Part shown: positions 25,284 to 37,486 of the stretch, one piece after another
How the letters are laid out: the number at the start of each line of letters is the position of its first letter
Position numbering within the stretch: position 1 is the first letter of the stretch
Assembly (NCBI GenBank): GCA_025890175.1
Contig: JANPYM010000009.1
Span: 124,001-188,000 of the forward strand
Reading direction: 5' to 3'
Source: Ciborinia camelliae
Taxonomy: Eukaryota > Ascomycota > Leotiomycetes > Helotiales > Sclerotiniaceae
DNA: 64,000 nucleotides
Notes under the pieces: model-generated
Told to the model about the DNA's origin: nothing
Seen by the model: the letters and a program-made list of their open reading frames with translations, nothing else
Databases searched by the model: none
Made by a program: the position numbers and the translations under genes

Positions 25284-26789
25284 TTAAGCCTCAACCTTCT
25301 CATACCCCGCCTCCCTCAAACCCACACCCAACGCCTCAATCGCCTTCTCCACATCACCGCGTCCCTCATCCATAACACTAACCCCCATATGACCAACCCG
25401 AATATACTTCGAGGCGATCTCCTTATGGAGTCCCCCGGCAAAAACAACACCTTTCTTCATAAGATTGGGCAATAATTCGGGCGCCTTGACATTTTCGGGT
25501 AGATAGATAGCCGTCATGCCATTTGCCTGATCGGCAGGATTCGAAGCCAATTGTTTGAGGCCAAGATCCGCTACCGCCTTTTTGATTTTGTGAGAGGTGG
25601 CTTTGTGTTTGGCGAAGCGTTCCGAGAGGGGGATCGAGAGGATTTGAGTCAGGGAGGTGTGGAGGGCATGGATTAGTTGGGGGGAGGGCGTGGCAAAGTA
25701 GGAGGGTTTCTTGGCTTCGTAGTTTTGCATGACTGTGTTCCCACGTTAGCTTTCGATCCATCCATCTATATATATAGTGTGATTTGAAAGCATAAACTTA
25801 CTCGGCAACCAATTCTTAAACGAAGCAAAATACGATCCAGGGGGAGTTTTCCTAGCCTTAAAGCTCTCAATCGCCCTTCCGCTGTAATAAGAAATCGACA
25901 GACCAGCTGGGCAACCAATAGCCTTCTGACTGGCCGTAATAACCGCATCCAGACCCCAATTATCAAATTCAATCTCCTCACATCCCACACTGCAAACCCC
26001 ATCGACCACCACCAAGGTATCCGGGGAAACGCGATGAACAAGCTCACTCAGCATCTTCAATTCGCTCAGAACGCCCGTCGAGGTATCCACATGAGTAACC
26101 GTCAACAATTTATATTTCTTCTCGCGCAACGCCTTTTCAATCTCAGCTAGCTGCGGCCTCTCACCAATCTTGGCCTTCAATTGCGTAGCCTGCACCCCAT
26201 ACGTTGCGAAACAGTCGGCGAACGAATCGGCGAAATACCCGGTATGGAGAACCAAGACGTCGTCGCCCGGTTCGGCCAAATTGGCGGCGACGAGATCCCA
26301 GCCGAGGGTGCCCGAGCCCGAGATCACCAGTGGTTGGGAGGTCGGATCGTGGGATTGGAAGAGCTTTCGGAGCATCGAGAGCGTCTCGCCGAAAATGGAC
26401 ACGAATGGTGCTCCAACATGGCTCTCACTATTTGGCATGGAATATTAGTAACGTAACCCCTGGATTTTCAAACTCTTCACTCCTCAATCGATCTGGTAGA
26501 GCTATAGCTTAAACATCACATACCTATAATGGCTCATGGACTGCAACACGGCATCATCAAACTCAATGGGGCCCGGGATGAGCAATGTGGGATGAGCAGG
26601 TTGATTCGACATTGTGTAATGAATATCTTCGACGTTCGTAATACTGCACAAGCGTCTTCGTGATGTCGATGTCGATGTCGATGTCGATGTCGATGGAGGA
26701 ATTGAGTTCTGAAATGAAGCGTCGAGAATATCCGGCCGATTTATGAGATGTCGTGCGAGAGCAGACAATCGAGCTTGAGGAGCCACCAT
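25284..26789 (-). CDS. AGX1: alanine:glyoxylate aminotransferase
   Basis: Three exons (26524-26789, 25802-26427, 25284-25732), in phase, encode 446 aa. From residue 60 (MSNQPAHPTLLIPGPIEF) the protein follows yeast Agx1: PLP-fold segments VISGSGTLGWD, THVDTSTGVLSELK, VVDGVCSVGCEEIEFD and the Schiff-base lysine in TASQKAIGCPAG (K257), ending near YIRVGHMGVS. The enzyme makes glycine and pyruvate from glyoxylate and alanine. Residues 1-59 precede the conserved domain: MVAPQARLSALARHLINRP looks like an amphipathic mitochondrial presequence and is followed by a (Ser-Thr) run encoded by a GATGTC hexanucleotide repeat. Met60 could serve as an alternative cytosolic start. The C-terminus KVEA is not a peroxisomal signal. 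Confidence 0.94.
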
Positions 26790-27635
26790 GTGAGGAATGG
26801 CGGGGTAAAATAAGTACCCGTCTTAGAGCCAGCGTGGAAATGATTCCGTTCTTGTCCGATTGGACCACCACAAATTGAGTTTCAAAGGAAATGTATGTTT
26901 TCTTGGTGGTGAATCGTGGTAGTGAATGTACCGGGAACCTATTTGTGGTTGCGTATGGAGTAGTGTAGACGGGAGATGTTTATTGGATTTTCCAAGGTTG
27001 TTATGTTAGAATGAGCGGAAATGACCAGATTGGGTGATGACCCGTCGATAGATGCATAACTACTAATACCTAGGTAATTTGTTCATAAATTCTTATCCCA
27101 TTCACAATTTAGATTTAAATGCCTTTTTTATTCCGAGGTCGGGTCCTATGAGAGCTTTATATTCACTACCTCATAGTATATATATTGACTTCACCAAAGT
27201 GATATGGATATGATTAAACATACTACTAGTACCTACCTAGGTACCTACCTACCTTAGGTATCGTTCAGGATACTCGCCACGTTTGCTGGTAGTACTAGTA
27301 AAACAAAACACATCTTCGTCCCTTGAATGGTCCAAATATATTTCAATAAATCAACCTGAGAAGAGAATTCTATTTGGTATCACATAACTTCCTCCTCAAA
27401 TTTCAAAGTAGTTGCGTGCGCGCTATATGGCTTGTGATACAAAATGACAAGACTCCTTTCAATGATTTTCACCATATGCTTACCATGCCATGCGATGCCA
27501 TGCTTTATCGTAACATTCGTCCTTCCCTCCCCTTGTTCATACATCAAAATAATGAAATGAGGAGAATCCAAGCTTTTATATACCGTCCCTGTGTATGTAC
27601 ACACCTCACTTCCTCCCAAAACAATGACCTATACA
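26790..27635. other. intergenic region upstream of AGX1
   Basis: Contains the AGX1 5' flank and a TACCTACCTAGGTACC motif cluster at 27230-27262. No gene is supported. Confidence 0.5.
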
Positions 27636-28708
27636 TCAAGACTTCTTTTTAGTCTGAAAGACCTTCGATACTTTCGATTTAAGAGGCTTCGCCGGTTTCG
27701 CAGCATGGTGAGCAGCCCTCTTGATAGCCTTCGCCTCCTTGGTAGTCCTCTTCCCAATATCCCAACCCCATCCTCTCAAAGTCCTCACAACCTTTGGAGT
27801 AATCGCTGCTGTTAATGGCACTCGGACGAAAATGAATGATTTATGAATAGCATATGCGAGAGCAAGTTGGGTACCGAGACTTGCATCTTTTTTGTTTCTC
27901 TCCTCGGCTTCCTCTACACCCCATCCGGCCATTTCTACACCATCATTGATCTTGTCTGAGCCAGTAATCTCATGTTCAGCTTTTTTCATGGCGGTTCGCC
28001 ATTCGTGCCAAGCGTTTTTGACGGATTCGGGGATCATTTTCTTGATGTTTGAAGTAATAGTGTGCTCCCATTCACCTGAGAAGAGTTTGTTAGTTGGAAA
28101 TTTGCATTGGGTTTTGGAATAGTAAGAGCCAAAGGGTTGGCATCAGTCCACATTATCCATAGGAGGCAGAGTTGAATTTTCAACAAAATTCCAATCTTCA
28201 ATATTCACCCCCAATTTAGATTCAAAAAAGCATCCCACTTACCAATTCTATCCGTTCCCAATGTTCGAACCAACAAATAGCAAAATGGAAAATCCGCAGC
28301 AGACAAGAAGATATAAACTCCTACCACACTCCAACCATACTCTCTACTCAGTTTCTTCATTCTCCCAGATAATGTTGTTTCGTCCCCTAGGTTTTCTGCC
28401 TTTGCTTCTCCATTCCTCCTCGGCCTTGAATTGTGAAAAAATCTATTTGTCCTTGTGCGAAGACGTTGAAATATTGTTTCTGAGGAGGGTCGAGGGTTCG
28501 AGGAGAATGTAAAGTTTGTTGTGCGAGGACGGGACTTTGTATGGAGAAGATTCGCAGGAGTAGTGGCAGATGTGGTTATAGAACGCTGTGGCAGATTCCG
28601 TAAGATAGCTGATCTTGTAGGAGTCATGCTTCGAATCGTAGTTTTTGAAGCTATCATGAGCTGACGCATTCCCGCACCTCTTGATATTGATATCGCTATG
28701 CGGAACAT
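27636..28708 (-). CDS. mitochondrial DUF1279 (FAM210/Nat2-like) protein
   Basis: Two exons (28243-28708 and 27636-28075) with a 167-nt intron encode 301 aa. Residues 1-60 are Arg/Ser/Thr-rich without acidic residues, a strong mitochondrial presequence. The DUF1279 signature follows: LSREYGWSVVG then a hydrophobic segment VYIFLSAADFPFCYLLVRTLGTDRIG (about residues 120-156), continuing with EWEH across the splice junction. The C-terminal third is Lys/Ala-rich and basic. Yeast Nat2 and animal FAM210A/B belong to this superfamily and are mitochondrial membrane proteins; the old acetyltransferase name of Nat2 is not well supported biochemically, so I assign only the family. Confidence 0.88.
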
Positions 28709-29783
28709 ATTTGCGATTTGTCGGCTCCTTTTACCACAAAGAGAATGCGACGAGCCGTTGTTTTTTTCCTTCGACGTTCACACAACTGACATACAAACCA
28801 CAAGACTCGTACTCAATCAACTTATTCCTTCCACTAAGAGTCTGCTGGAACCCAAGATGAGGGGATAGCCGGATTCGTTTTACTATATCCGGAAAATCCG
28901 TTCTTAGCTATGCTCTGCTTCGTAATATGCTGACAGCTCAATGTATATTCTCAGACTTCAGTCAATTCTTTGTGCTCAAATGTTCAATGTCATTTTTCAT
29001 CTAAAGTAAGCTCTCTCCAAGTCATCGTAGCTGTTCAATTGTTGATAACATTAAAGTTTTGGTGAGGGACTAGACTACCAAAATTTGTAGCGGCAAATTC
29101 CACGTTTCTGACAAGGGGAGCTCCCGGATGCACGGTGATGTAAAAGAATTGACACATTACGGTGATGCAAAGAAACAAACAATGCAAAGGAGTTCGGATG
29201 AAAGTGTAACAATGATTATTAAGACAACCTTGGGAAATCATATTCACGTCAACATATATTAGTCCATTTCATTTTTCGAGCCACCCCTCAACCACAAGGT
29301 ACCTGTGGAATGCAAAAGGGCAAGATAGGTTCGCAATCAAAATGTTCGAGTGTCTTTCCAAGCGGATGGACCATGAGCTACAAACCACCATTGGAAGGTA
29401 GAAATCGCCAAGTTGACATGCAGGAATCCGACATTTTGCTGTTTAAACCATACAGTTTCCATGAGGATCACAGGTCAAGAAAAAAGATGGGAGATACGAA
29501 GGAGATGTTGCGAAAAATCGAGACTGGAATTAGACGATACACGCGGAAGGAGGAATCACGAAAGGAAAGTTCATAATGCAGATGGACCAAAGTTAAAAAG
29601 GACAATCAAATATATTTGATTACTATATATGTAAAACAGTCAATATGGACAGGAGAAGTTAAATATATACACAATCGACCACCAGCCGCAGCATTCTCAA
29701 AATTCGTTCATTACCACCATCCCTCTTTCATTATGTTTTTCCTAAACACACACCAGGGCGCACGAGACAGCAAGTCAAGCGAT
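28709..29783. other. intergenic region downstream of polygalacturonase
   Basis: Holds the 5' flank of the DUF1279 gene and the 3' flank of the polygalacturonase gene. Short open frames have no recognisable composition. No repeats of note. Confidence 0.45.
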
Positions 29784-30944
29784 TTAACAGGTGACACCAG
29801 TTGGGAGACCCTTGCAGGCAGTGGAGGTCTCACCACCAGTGATGGAAACATCCCAGGTGAAGCTAGAGCAGCTAGCGCAGAGAATGTACACGTTGGTAGC
29901 GGTAGACTCAACGGTACCAGTGATGCCGGTGATGGAGACATCAGTGATGGGAACACCGGAGGTTGGGATACCATCTGGCTTTCCGTTCTTGTAATCTTGT
30001 TGGACGACAACACCGTAGGTGGTAATGCCAGAGAGGACGATGTCCTTGTAGGTAATGTCGGAGACAGATCCAGTGGCGCCGGAAACGGTCTTGATGCGGA
30101 CACCGTTGGCGGAGTTCTTGACAGTGGAGGACAAAATCTTAACACCGGAAACAGTGTTGTCGGAACGGCCACCAACAGATCCAATGGAGAGACCGTGACC
30201 ACCCGAGCAAGTTCCTCCAGTGAAAGTAATAGTGGTACCAGAGTTAATAGCGAGACAATCATCTTGGTTCTTAACAACTGCTCCAGTGATGGTGATGTCA
30301 GTGGAATCACCAATATCGAAACCATCGGTGTTGTGTCCGAGCTTGTCACCAGCAGAGTCGAGGGCGTCACCAGCAGTGTTATCAATGTTGATGCTAGCGA
30401 GAGTAAGACCAGTGGAGCCGTCGATGGAGAAAACTTGAGCTGGGGAGTTCAAGATGTTGATACCAGTGATGCTGGAGGTACCCTTCAAGGAGTGGGCGTA
30501 GAAGAACTTTGGCTTTGTTGTTCCTCCGTTGCTTCCTTGACCATCCCAGTAGCTGGCTCCCTTACCATCGAGAACGTTACCAGAGGCACCAGTAACAATA
30601 ATGTCAGTTCCGGAGACGGAGACGAGAGGACCGGACCATTGTTCGTAACCGAAGGTAGTGGTACCCTCAAAGATGACATGAGTACCAGAAGTGAGGCCAG
30701 TCAAGTCAAGAGTGGTACCGGAAGGGACTGCGAGAGCACTGAGGACGATGGTGGCACAGGATGCCTTGGATGCAGAGGCGGCAGCGGCACCACCGGAACC
30801 AGAGAAGGTACAGGAGGTTGCTCGCTTGTCAAGTGCAACAGCGTTGTTGACATTTGGTGCGGCAGTTGGCATTGGTGCTGGCATGGCAGACACAGCTGCG
30901 CCGAGAGCAAGAAGGCTCAAGGCCGAAGAGATGATTTGAACCAT
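29784..30944 (-). CDS. secreted endopolygalacturonase (GH28)
   Basis: One intronless frame of 386 aa. Residues 1-20 form a signal peptide; a propeptide ends at the Kex2-type site K40-R41, giving a mature protein starting ATSCTF. All GH28 signatures are present: NTDGFD (205-210), QDDC with the catalytic aspartate pair D228-D229, GGHGLSIGS with H250, and RIK (283-285). It hydrolyses alpha-1,4-galacturonosyl bonds of de-esterified homogalacturonan outside the cell. Overall it resembles the pg1-type enzymes of Botrytis and Sclerotinia. The Thr/Ser/Gly-rich codon pattern leaves a long antisense frame open, which is not a gene. A TATA box lies ~100 nt upstream, and the upstream region is rich in GCCAAG hexamers. 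It diverges from a pectin methylesterase gene 4.1 kb away. Confidence 0.97.
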   Translation of the reverse strand: MVQIISSALSLLALGAAVSAMPAPMPTAAPNVNNAVALDKRATSCTFSGSGGAAAASASKASCATIVLSALAVPSGTTLDLTGLTSGTHVIFEGTTTFGYEQWSGPLVSVSGTDIIVTGASGNVLDGKGASYWDGQGSNGGTTKPKFFYAHSLKGTSSITGINILNSPAQVFSIDGSTGLTLASINIDNTAGDALDSAGDKLGHNTDGFDIGDSTDITITGAVVKNQDDCLAINSGTTITFTGGTCSGGHGLSIGSVGGRSDNTVSGVKILSSTVKNSANGVRIKTVSGATGSVSDITYKDIVLSGITTYGVVVQQDYKNGKPDGIPTSGVPITDVSITGITGTVESTATNVYILCASCSSFTWDVSITGGETSTACKGLPTGVTC

Positions 30945-31043
30945 ATTGGAGATTGTTGTAGAATGTGAAGGTTATACTGGATTGTATGGAAGAGGATGTG
31001 AGTGATGATGAGATGAGGAAAGAAGAGAAGGTATTGAAAGGTT

Positions 31044-31052
31044 CTTATATAG
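31044..31052 (-). promoter_or_regulatory. TATA box of endopolygalacturonase gene
   Basis: On the minus strand this reads CTATATAAG, about 100 nt upstream of the PG start codon and followed by a CT/A-rich leader. A good match to a fungal TATA element. Confidence 0.55.
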
Positions 31053-31298
31053 GTAAACATGAGATTGAAATTCGGGCAATGTCCAAAGAAGTGGAACCTG
31101 GATGAATCCCGCTGTCGACTGTTATCTTACCTCTGCTCTGCATGTTGACAGCGGTAAGCTTAACCACGAGCAGCGTTTGGAATGACTGTGGAACGCCAAG
31201 GCTGTTTCCCAACATCAAGCGATATCACATCGCGGGACGGGAAGCAAAGCTTCAAAGTTAAACATGAAACAATGCAAAAAGAAGCTTAGGTTCTGTGT

Positions 31299-31358
31299 AA
31301 GAATCGATCTTGGCACGACCCTCCACTATAAGAATCGATCTTGGCAAGACCCTCCAGT
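31299..31358. repeat. 31-bp tandem duplication in PG upstream region
   Basis: Two copies of an AAGAATCGATCTTGGCxxGACCCTCCA unit, differing at one base (C versus A), about 355-415 nt upstream of the PG ATG. Each copy carries one CTTGGC. Confidence 0.85.
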
Positions 31359-32243
31359 ACCTTTCAGTATATTAAAAACTATACCCGAAGTAATTTCGAA
31401 GTACTGTACTCCATAATTTTGCTAAAGTGATGAACATAGCTTACAAGATACCATACTTATTGGGGTTAATCTCTAATCCGGTGTGAAGATTGATTGAGAT
31501 GACATTGCGGCTGTTTACAATTGATGAGAAACTAACTAGAAAATGTGATGGAACTTTGGAGGCTTCTGTTCGGTGTGGTTAAAGTAAGTGGGTCGACGGT
31601 TTGCATTGATGAGCGAGGGAAGGTGGGATGGTACGATGGTGCCATTAATTGGTTCCATAAAAATTATTCCGTCCAATATATGAGATGGCAATTAGATGAA
31701 AAGTCGATGAAATACGGTTTCATCGTGACGGGGAAATAACTAACTCAATCCATGGATCTATTTGCAAGTCAAGTTTCAACACGGTACAGTACCTAGGTAG
31801 CTCTAGAGTCTGTAGCTCTAGAACTCATTATCGCTGATACCCGATGGGGAGATAATTGGGAGATGGTTCTATTTGTAGAAATTAACCACAGCCACACTTT
31901 TACTTTTATGGTTTCATCCACACGGGAAGTGCGTACCTATACACCTATGCAAGGAACTATGCAATATGCAATTAGACAATTAGACAATTAGAAATAGAGC
32001 TTCAGCCACACTGGGTTCGCAAAACACAGCACCCCAGCCTCTTCTCAACTGATATTCAGGTTCACTGATCGGATGATTGACTGATCGACTTGAATTGATT
32101 CTCTATCGAGAAGTGGCAGTGGTAGGGGCCTCCCCCGGGATAGCCACTTCCCCTATCGGGTCGAAGCTCGATAAGATTATGGAGTTAGAAGTTAGGAGGT
32201 TATCCCGAATAACTTACTTTTGACGCCAAGCTTCTTTAAAAGT

Positions 32244-32264
32244 TGTGCCAAGATTGTGCCAAGA
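32244..32264. repeat. 11-bp tandem duplication carrying GCCAAG
   Basis: GTGCCAAGATT occurs twice in a row, with a third partial copy (GTGCCGAT) immediately after. Each full copy contains GCCAAG. Confidence 0.8.
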
Positions 32265-32968
32265 TTGTGCCGATGAATTAGTGCAATAATCCGAGATATT
32301 TCGTATATCGTATATCGTATAGGTTACCTAGGTATCTATCGTATATTCCAAAAGGGCCATCGCAAAAGACCTCGCTTAGGTATTGTAGTCATTAGGTAGA
32401 TAGGTACAGTAACGAGAAAGAATGAGGCATTGAGTACAATCACAACCAGCGGAAGACATTACAAAATCTACTCTTTAGTCCGTGATAAGAAGAACTTGTT
32501 ATTTGTCATGGGATACACCACTATCATACCTGTCTGTACGAGTGGGCAACTATCAAAGATTCAACGTTGGGAACGTTATCGGAGTTTTCAACTATTCGTT
32601 GGCATCCACGTGCGAGATGCGATGAAAAGTCAAATACACACATACTTTACAGACTACAGTGGTGCGCTGGGCCGTCCCGTCTCGGGCTTTAAAAAACGTT
32701 ATTTTGCCATGCTCTCTGGGACGGTCCGTTGTACGTACGGTCCGTGAAGAAACTCAAAAAGAAACGATATCACACCAAACCTTACCCCCATCTTCAAGAT
32801 CTAAGCGCTATTGACCTGCCACCTGCAATTCGGAAAAATCTACGTCTACTTGCACCGTGCGAGATCATGTCATCGTGGCACTGACAGCCGCACCGGCAGT
32901 CGGACATATATGTAGGTATGCTCTCGGCATTGCTTGTTTGCCGTTTCGAAGTTGTTCACCACTTCTCA

Positions 32969-33183
32969 GTGGTGCAATTCATCTAAGTTGACTTGGCACA
33001 CCAAACTATATATGACTGCCGGAAAATATACTCTCGCGGCGTGGACGATGTGCCGATTCTTTACCGCTCCAAGTAATCCAACCCATTTAAATCGACTTGG
33101 CACGCCAGCTTATATATCACTGCCGGGAAATAAACTCGCGGGAGTCTCGGGCGTGATCATTAACCGAGTCTTTACCGCTCCCA
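32969..33183. repeat. ~105-bp diverged tandem duplication between PG and PME
   Basis: Two units, about 32969-33074 and 33075-33183, share in order: GACTTGGCAC(A/G)CCA, TATATA(T)..ACTGCCGG, AAATA..CTCGCG, GCGTG, and CTTTACCGCTCC at the end. A third partial copy (GTTCGCTTGGCGTTCC) follows at 33198-33213. Each carries a CTTGGC. Confidence 0.75.
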
Positions 33184-35082
33184 TTCGTGTAATTTGAGTT
33201 CGCTTGGCGTTCCACCGCCCACGGACATTTCGGACGCTCCCGCTACAACCACCCAAACTCGGTATGATCATCAAATTTGAAAAACTCAAAGCGACGCACC
33301 GTATCTGTAGCTATCGGTAAGTAGAGTCAAGTGATTTGGGATATGGAACAACTACCAGTATCGGGGTATGCCAAGGAGGAGAAATAAATTTCCGCTGAGG
33401 CCCACTTTCCTTTGAAAGCGTGGTGGCGTGCTACATCAACTGATTAGGGATATACCAGCCTGTCAATTCTAGTAAGATTTTGACTTTTTGAGTTATCTTT
33501 TGATTTGGATATTATTCGGTTGATCGAGGCAGTCCCTTCTTTTATACGAAAATCTGAAAATTGAAGCATTTGCAACTTTGTTGTATAAGTTGAAAATGGG
33601 GTACCAGTTGTAGATATCTAGTATGTCGCTTAAACAAGTTCATGTACCCAACAAATTGGATTTGAGGATCACTGTTAGATCTACCGGTTAGCAAACCGAC
33701 CAAAAATCCATTTCCTTCTAGGTGCTGTTGGTTTGATGGTGGCCTTGGGAATAAGAAATCCATCTGTACATACTGAACATGAGTAGGTGTCTAGGGACTC
33801 CTTGCAACCCCTTTAAAGGCCAAACCCTCCCGGCCGCACTGATAAAACCTAGAAGTTTATTTGAAACTTAGAAAGTGAGCTCGTCAAATTACAGGAAATA
33901 TCCCATTCAGGCTCTTTCTCACGTCATTTTCTTTTAAAGTTCAAACGAAATACTGTAGATTAATTAACCTTAATCATTCTCCTCTCATGAGATGACGATG
34001 TCTCAATGTATAGAATTGGAGTTCTTCATTCGTCAGTCGCCTTGCAATTCATCTCAACTTTCAAGTCGAGATCTATCTATTATCTAAATAGTATATATGA
34101 ATGAATATATATGATTAGACCTATATTATATAGATACCTACTTCGGTCTAATCAATCTTCGTATATATGCTATATCCGGAGATTGTAAATCATGAGGATT
34201 ATGGATAAATAAACTTTTGAGGATTTAAGGATTTTGCTGAGTTGAAAAGTCCCGATATAAAATCCCACTACTGGTAATAGCGGTCACATCCGCAGCCGCT
34301 GTATCCACCCCCTTTTATTCCAAAAAGTAAAAATCTAGATCCACCAGAAAGATGTCCGTGCACTACCCGTCCCGTCCTTTAATCGGGCAAAGATCCAAGG
34401 GTGTTTCACGATTCTATGATGAAATGAAGAGGGTCTTCGAGAAGGATTGTTTATTTCGTTGATTGGACGGTGAAGCGGGAAGAGTCTAGTTGAAACTTGA
34501 ATTATTTGTTCTATCAAAAAAAAAAAATCGGACGGAAATTGAGAGGTTGATTGGATGTCACGAATTGATTGGAATTACGAATGTCATATTTTTCCTACCC
34601 CACGAACTCATCTACTTGATCATTTTGAAGTTTTCTTTTCAAGTTTTTCCGTTGGATGTTCGGATGTATCCAGCATAAGCTCTTGGCTGATGATAAATCT
34701 TCCTAGATATCATGTATATAGTATAAGTTATAAGTTATAAGATAGTTGTTGAGCGGACCCATTATCTCAAGGCAGTGGAGCGCCATGGGAATCACTACCG
34801 GCATGCGTGCGATTGTGGATTCAGGAACATCGATACGAGCATGATTCTGGCATTTGGAAGTCTATCGGGAAGTCTACCGGGAATTCTATCGGGAATTCTC
34901 CATGGGACGGCTATGTTTCATTTGAATTCTTCCGTGAAGAAGCCCCCCTTCAGAGCTTGCGCTGGCGACCTTGGTTAAGTTAAATAGACCGGCTTGGTCT
35001 TCTCTTTCTTCACCATCCCCATCAGTTTAATCAACTTTCTATTCGTTTATTCACTTCAGAATTCAATAGCCAAGTCGCCAAG

Positions 35083-36122
35083 ATGCGTTACCTATTTACT
35101 CTCAGCTCTTTCGTCGCCGCTGTGCTGGCCACTGCTCGTACTAGCCCCCCATCAGGTGCTCTCACTGCTGGAACAGGAGGAACTTACTCTACTGTAAGTT
35201 ATCCAGAGCTTCATCATGTCCGACTATCCTTTGCTAACCCAACAATTAGTTCCAAAAAGCCGTTAATGCTCTCAGCACTACCACCACCTCTGCTCAAAGC
35301 ATTTTCCTCTACTCCGGAACCTACTCTGAGCAAGTTACCATCCCAGCCTTGAAGGGAAAGCTCACTGTCTACGGATACACCGCGGACACCAGCTCCTACA
35401 CCGACAATGTCGTCAACATTGTTCACAGCGCTTCCCTCTTGAGCGGAGCCGCCAACGATGAGGAGACCGGAACCGTCATTAACTTGTCGGAGAACACGGC
35501 GTTCTACAACATCAACATCAAGAACACCTACGGCAAAGGTTCGCAAGCCATTGCATTGGCTGCCTACAACACCGAGCAAGGATACTACGGTGTCGGTCTC
35601 TACGGATACCAAGATACCCTCCTCACCCAAACCGGTAACCAAGTTTACGCCAAGTGCTACATTGAGGGAGCCATCGACTGGATCTTTGGACAAAGCTCCG
35701 TCGCTTGGATCGATGGTTCTACCATTGCCGCCTCTGCCCCCGGTGGATGCATCACCGCCGACGGCCGTACCTCCGCCACCGACCCATCCTTCTACGTTAT
35801 CAACAAGTGCACCATCACCACCAGCTCCGGCTCCACTGCCACCGCCGGAACCATCTACCTTGGTCGCCCATGGACCGAGTATGCTCGTGTTGCCGTCCAA
35901 GAATCTTCCCTCAGCAGCGTCATCAACAGCGCCGGTTGGTCTGCCTGGTCTACCAGCGATGCTCGAACCGGTGATGTTCTCTTCGAGGAGTATGCTAACA
36001 CTGGTACTGGTGCTTCTGGAACCCGTGCTTCTTTCGCTAGCAAGTACACTACTGCCTACACCATCTCTGGTGTTTTGGGAAGCACCTACTCTTCCTGGGT
36101 TGACACCACCTACCTTTCTTAA
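35083..36122 (+). CDS. secreted pectin methylesterase (CE8)
   Basis: Two exons, 35083-35193 and 35250-36122, joined in phase 0 across a 56-nt intron, encode 327 aa. Residues 1-17 are a signal peptide. Family CE8 motifs appear in order: GTYSEQ (~60-65), SQAIAL (~135-140), YGYQDTLL with D159, IDWIFG with D180 (family consensus DFIFG), and LGRPW with R243. The two aspartates and the arginine are the known catalytic set. The enzyme removes methyl esters from homogalacturonan and so prepares substrate for polygalacturonase, which is encoded divergently 4.1 kb away. Two GCCAAG hexamers lie in the last 14 nt before the ATG. Confidence 0.96.
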
Positions 36123-37486
36123 GTTAGGTATGAATCGTTGTCGTGGTGGTAAGCGGTGGTTGGTAGGAGGTGGTTGGTGGTTGGTGGTTGGTGGTTGGTA
36201 GTTGGTAGTTGGTAGGAGGTGGTAATGGGGTGAGATATCCTTTGAAAGGATGTGATTATCTTCTGATGGGAATATGTTTAATTATATATAGCTCTTTTAA
36301 CGATTAGCTTATGTTAATAATGTGCTCCATGTGCATAAATAAAATTACGGCCTTTAATGCCACAACTATATCTCTAATTGATTTGAATGTGATATGTCTT
36401 CAGTCCAGCTAATCATTAAATCCCAATATCAACTTGATCAAATATACCTATAACTTAAAGTATAATTTCAATTTTCACCACCCATTTCCTCTCCTCTCAT
36501 CTCATTTCCATCATTTCCATCCCCAATATTCCCCTCCTATATCCCACTATATCCCACAAAATCCCCCCATTGTATTGCATTTCATCCAATCACGATCACG
36601 ATATAATCAATCAATCAAGTTTCAACAGCCCAGCCCAACCTAACACTAGATAACTGCCTAACACTCAAATATTTATATCGATACAATCATGTGATCGTGA
36701 TCGTATATAGGGGTTATACGAAGCGACTAAACTAGCACTTCAACATTCTCAACTTTATTTAGCATACCTAGTATTATAGGGATCCAGAATGAAAACAAAT
36801 ATATATATAGCATCAAGTATTTATTTATATTTTGAATCATCACCAGGTAAACACTAATAATTCCCATTCAAGTCTTTAGCAAATAGCAATTTTAATAAAT
36901 CTCTACTCCTTAAACTTGAATCCAAGTTCCAACTATCGATGTAATATTAATATTATAAGTTATAACTTGAATAAAAAATAAAAATACAGTAAGCGTAGTC
37001 GAGACTATATAGTAGTATCGTAGGTAACGAGGTAATTCCAATATAAATGGTTGATTAAGTACAAATATGATGTAATCAGTTGAATGTAGCCGTAGCCGTA
37101 AAATGATGCCGAGGACCATATACAGGCTAGCGGCGTTTCTTTTTAAGAATGAGCATAGAAACATTAAACATTTAGAGAATCTTAGGTGTTCGATTAATTT
37201 ATATATTTTAATACTACTATAGGTAACTCTATTTGCATTATTTATCTTAGATATAATCTGTGATTTCAATATAACATATAACATCTAAGAAGGATTTAAA
37301 AACTATCTACTTCTAGAATCTAGATTTGATTTTGAATTGAATATCTTCATTCTACTAGTAAATTCTATATTTGGATTCTACATTCTAATTCTAATTAGAG
37401 TAAGGGTTTAAGTTTATCTAGGAGTTTTAATTTGAGATATCATATATTCCAAGATAATATTAATACAGATAATATAATTCTAATCT

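Larger units (their letters stand above)
31195..33375. promoter_or_regulatory. cluster of PacC-type GCCAAG hexamers
   Basis: Exact GCCAAG or its complement CTTGGC occurs at 31195, 31309, 31340, 32225, 32247, 32258, 32992, 33096, 33203 and 33370; two more lie just before the PME ATG at 35069 and 35077. GCCARG is the binding consensus of PacC, the fungal ambient-pH transcription factor (Pac1 in Sclerotinia). Around two copies would be expected in 4.1 kb at equal base frequencies. Six of these sites sit in local tandem duplications. Function is inferred from the motif only. Confidence 0.5.
30945..35082. other. shared 5' intergenic region of PG and PME genes
   Basis: A 4.1-kb gene-free region between two divergently transcribed pectinolytic genes. 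It carries TATA elements at the PG end, 12 copies of GCCAAG/CTTGGC, three local tandem duplications (31299-31358, 32244-32264, 32969-33183) and TACCTAGGTA motifs near 31790 and 32328. Short frames within it are not supported as genes. Confidence 0.6.

Noticed and set aside
29616..30968. 450-codon plus-strand frame opposite the polygalacturonase gene
   Set aside because: It is the antisense of a real GH28 gene; strong codon bias keeps the opposite strand open. The product has no domain and is Gly/Ser/Thr/Asp-biased.
35214..36201. Long alternative frames over the pectin methylesterase gene, both strands
   Set aside because: They are shadows; only the frame with the CE8 motifs and in-phase intron is credible.
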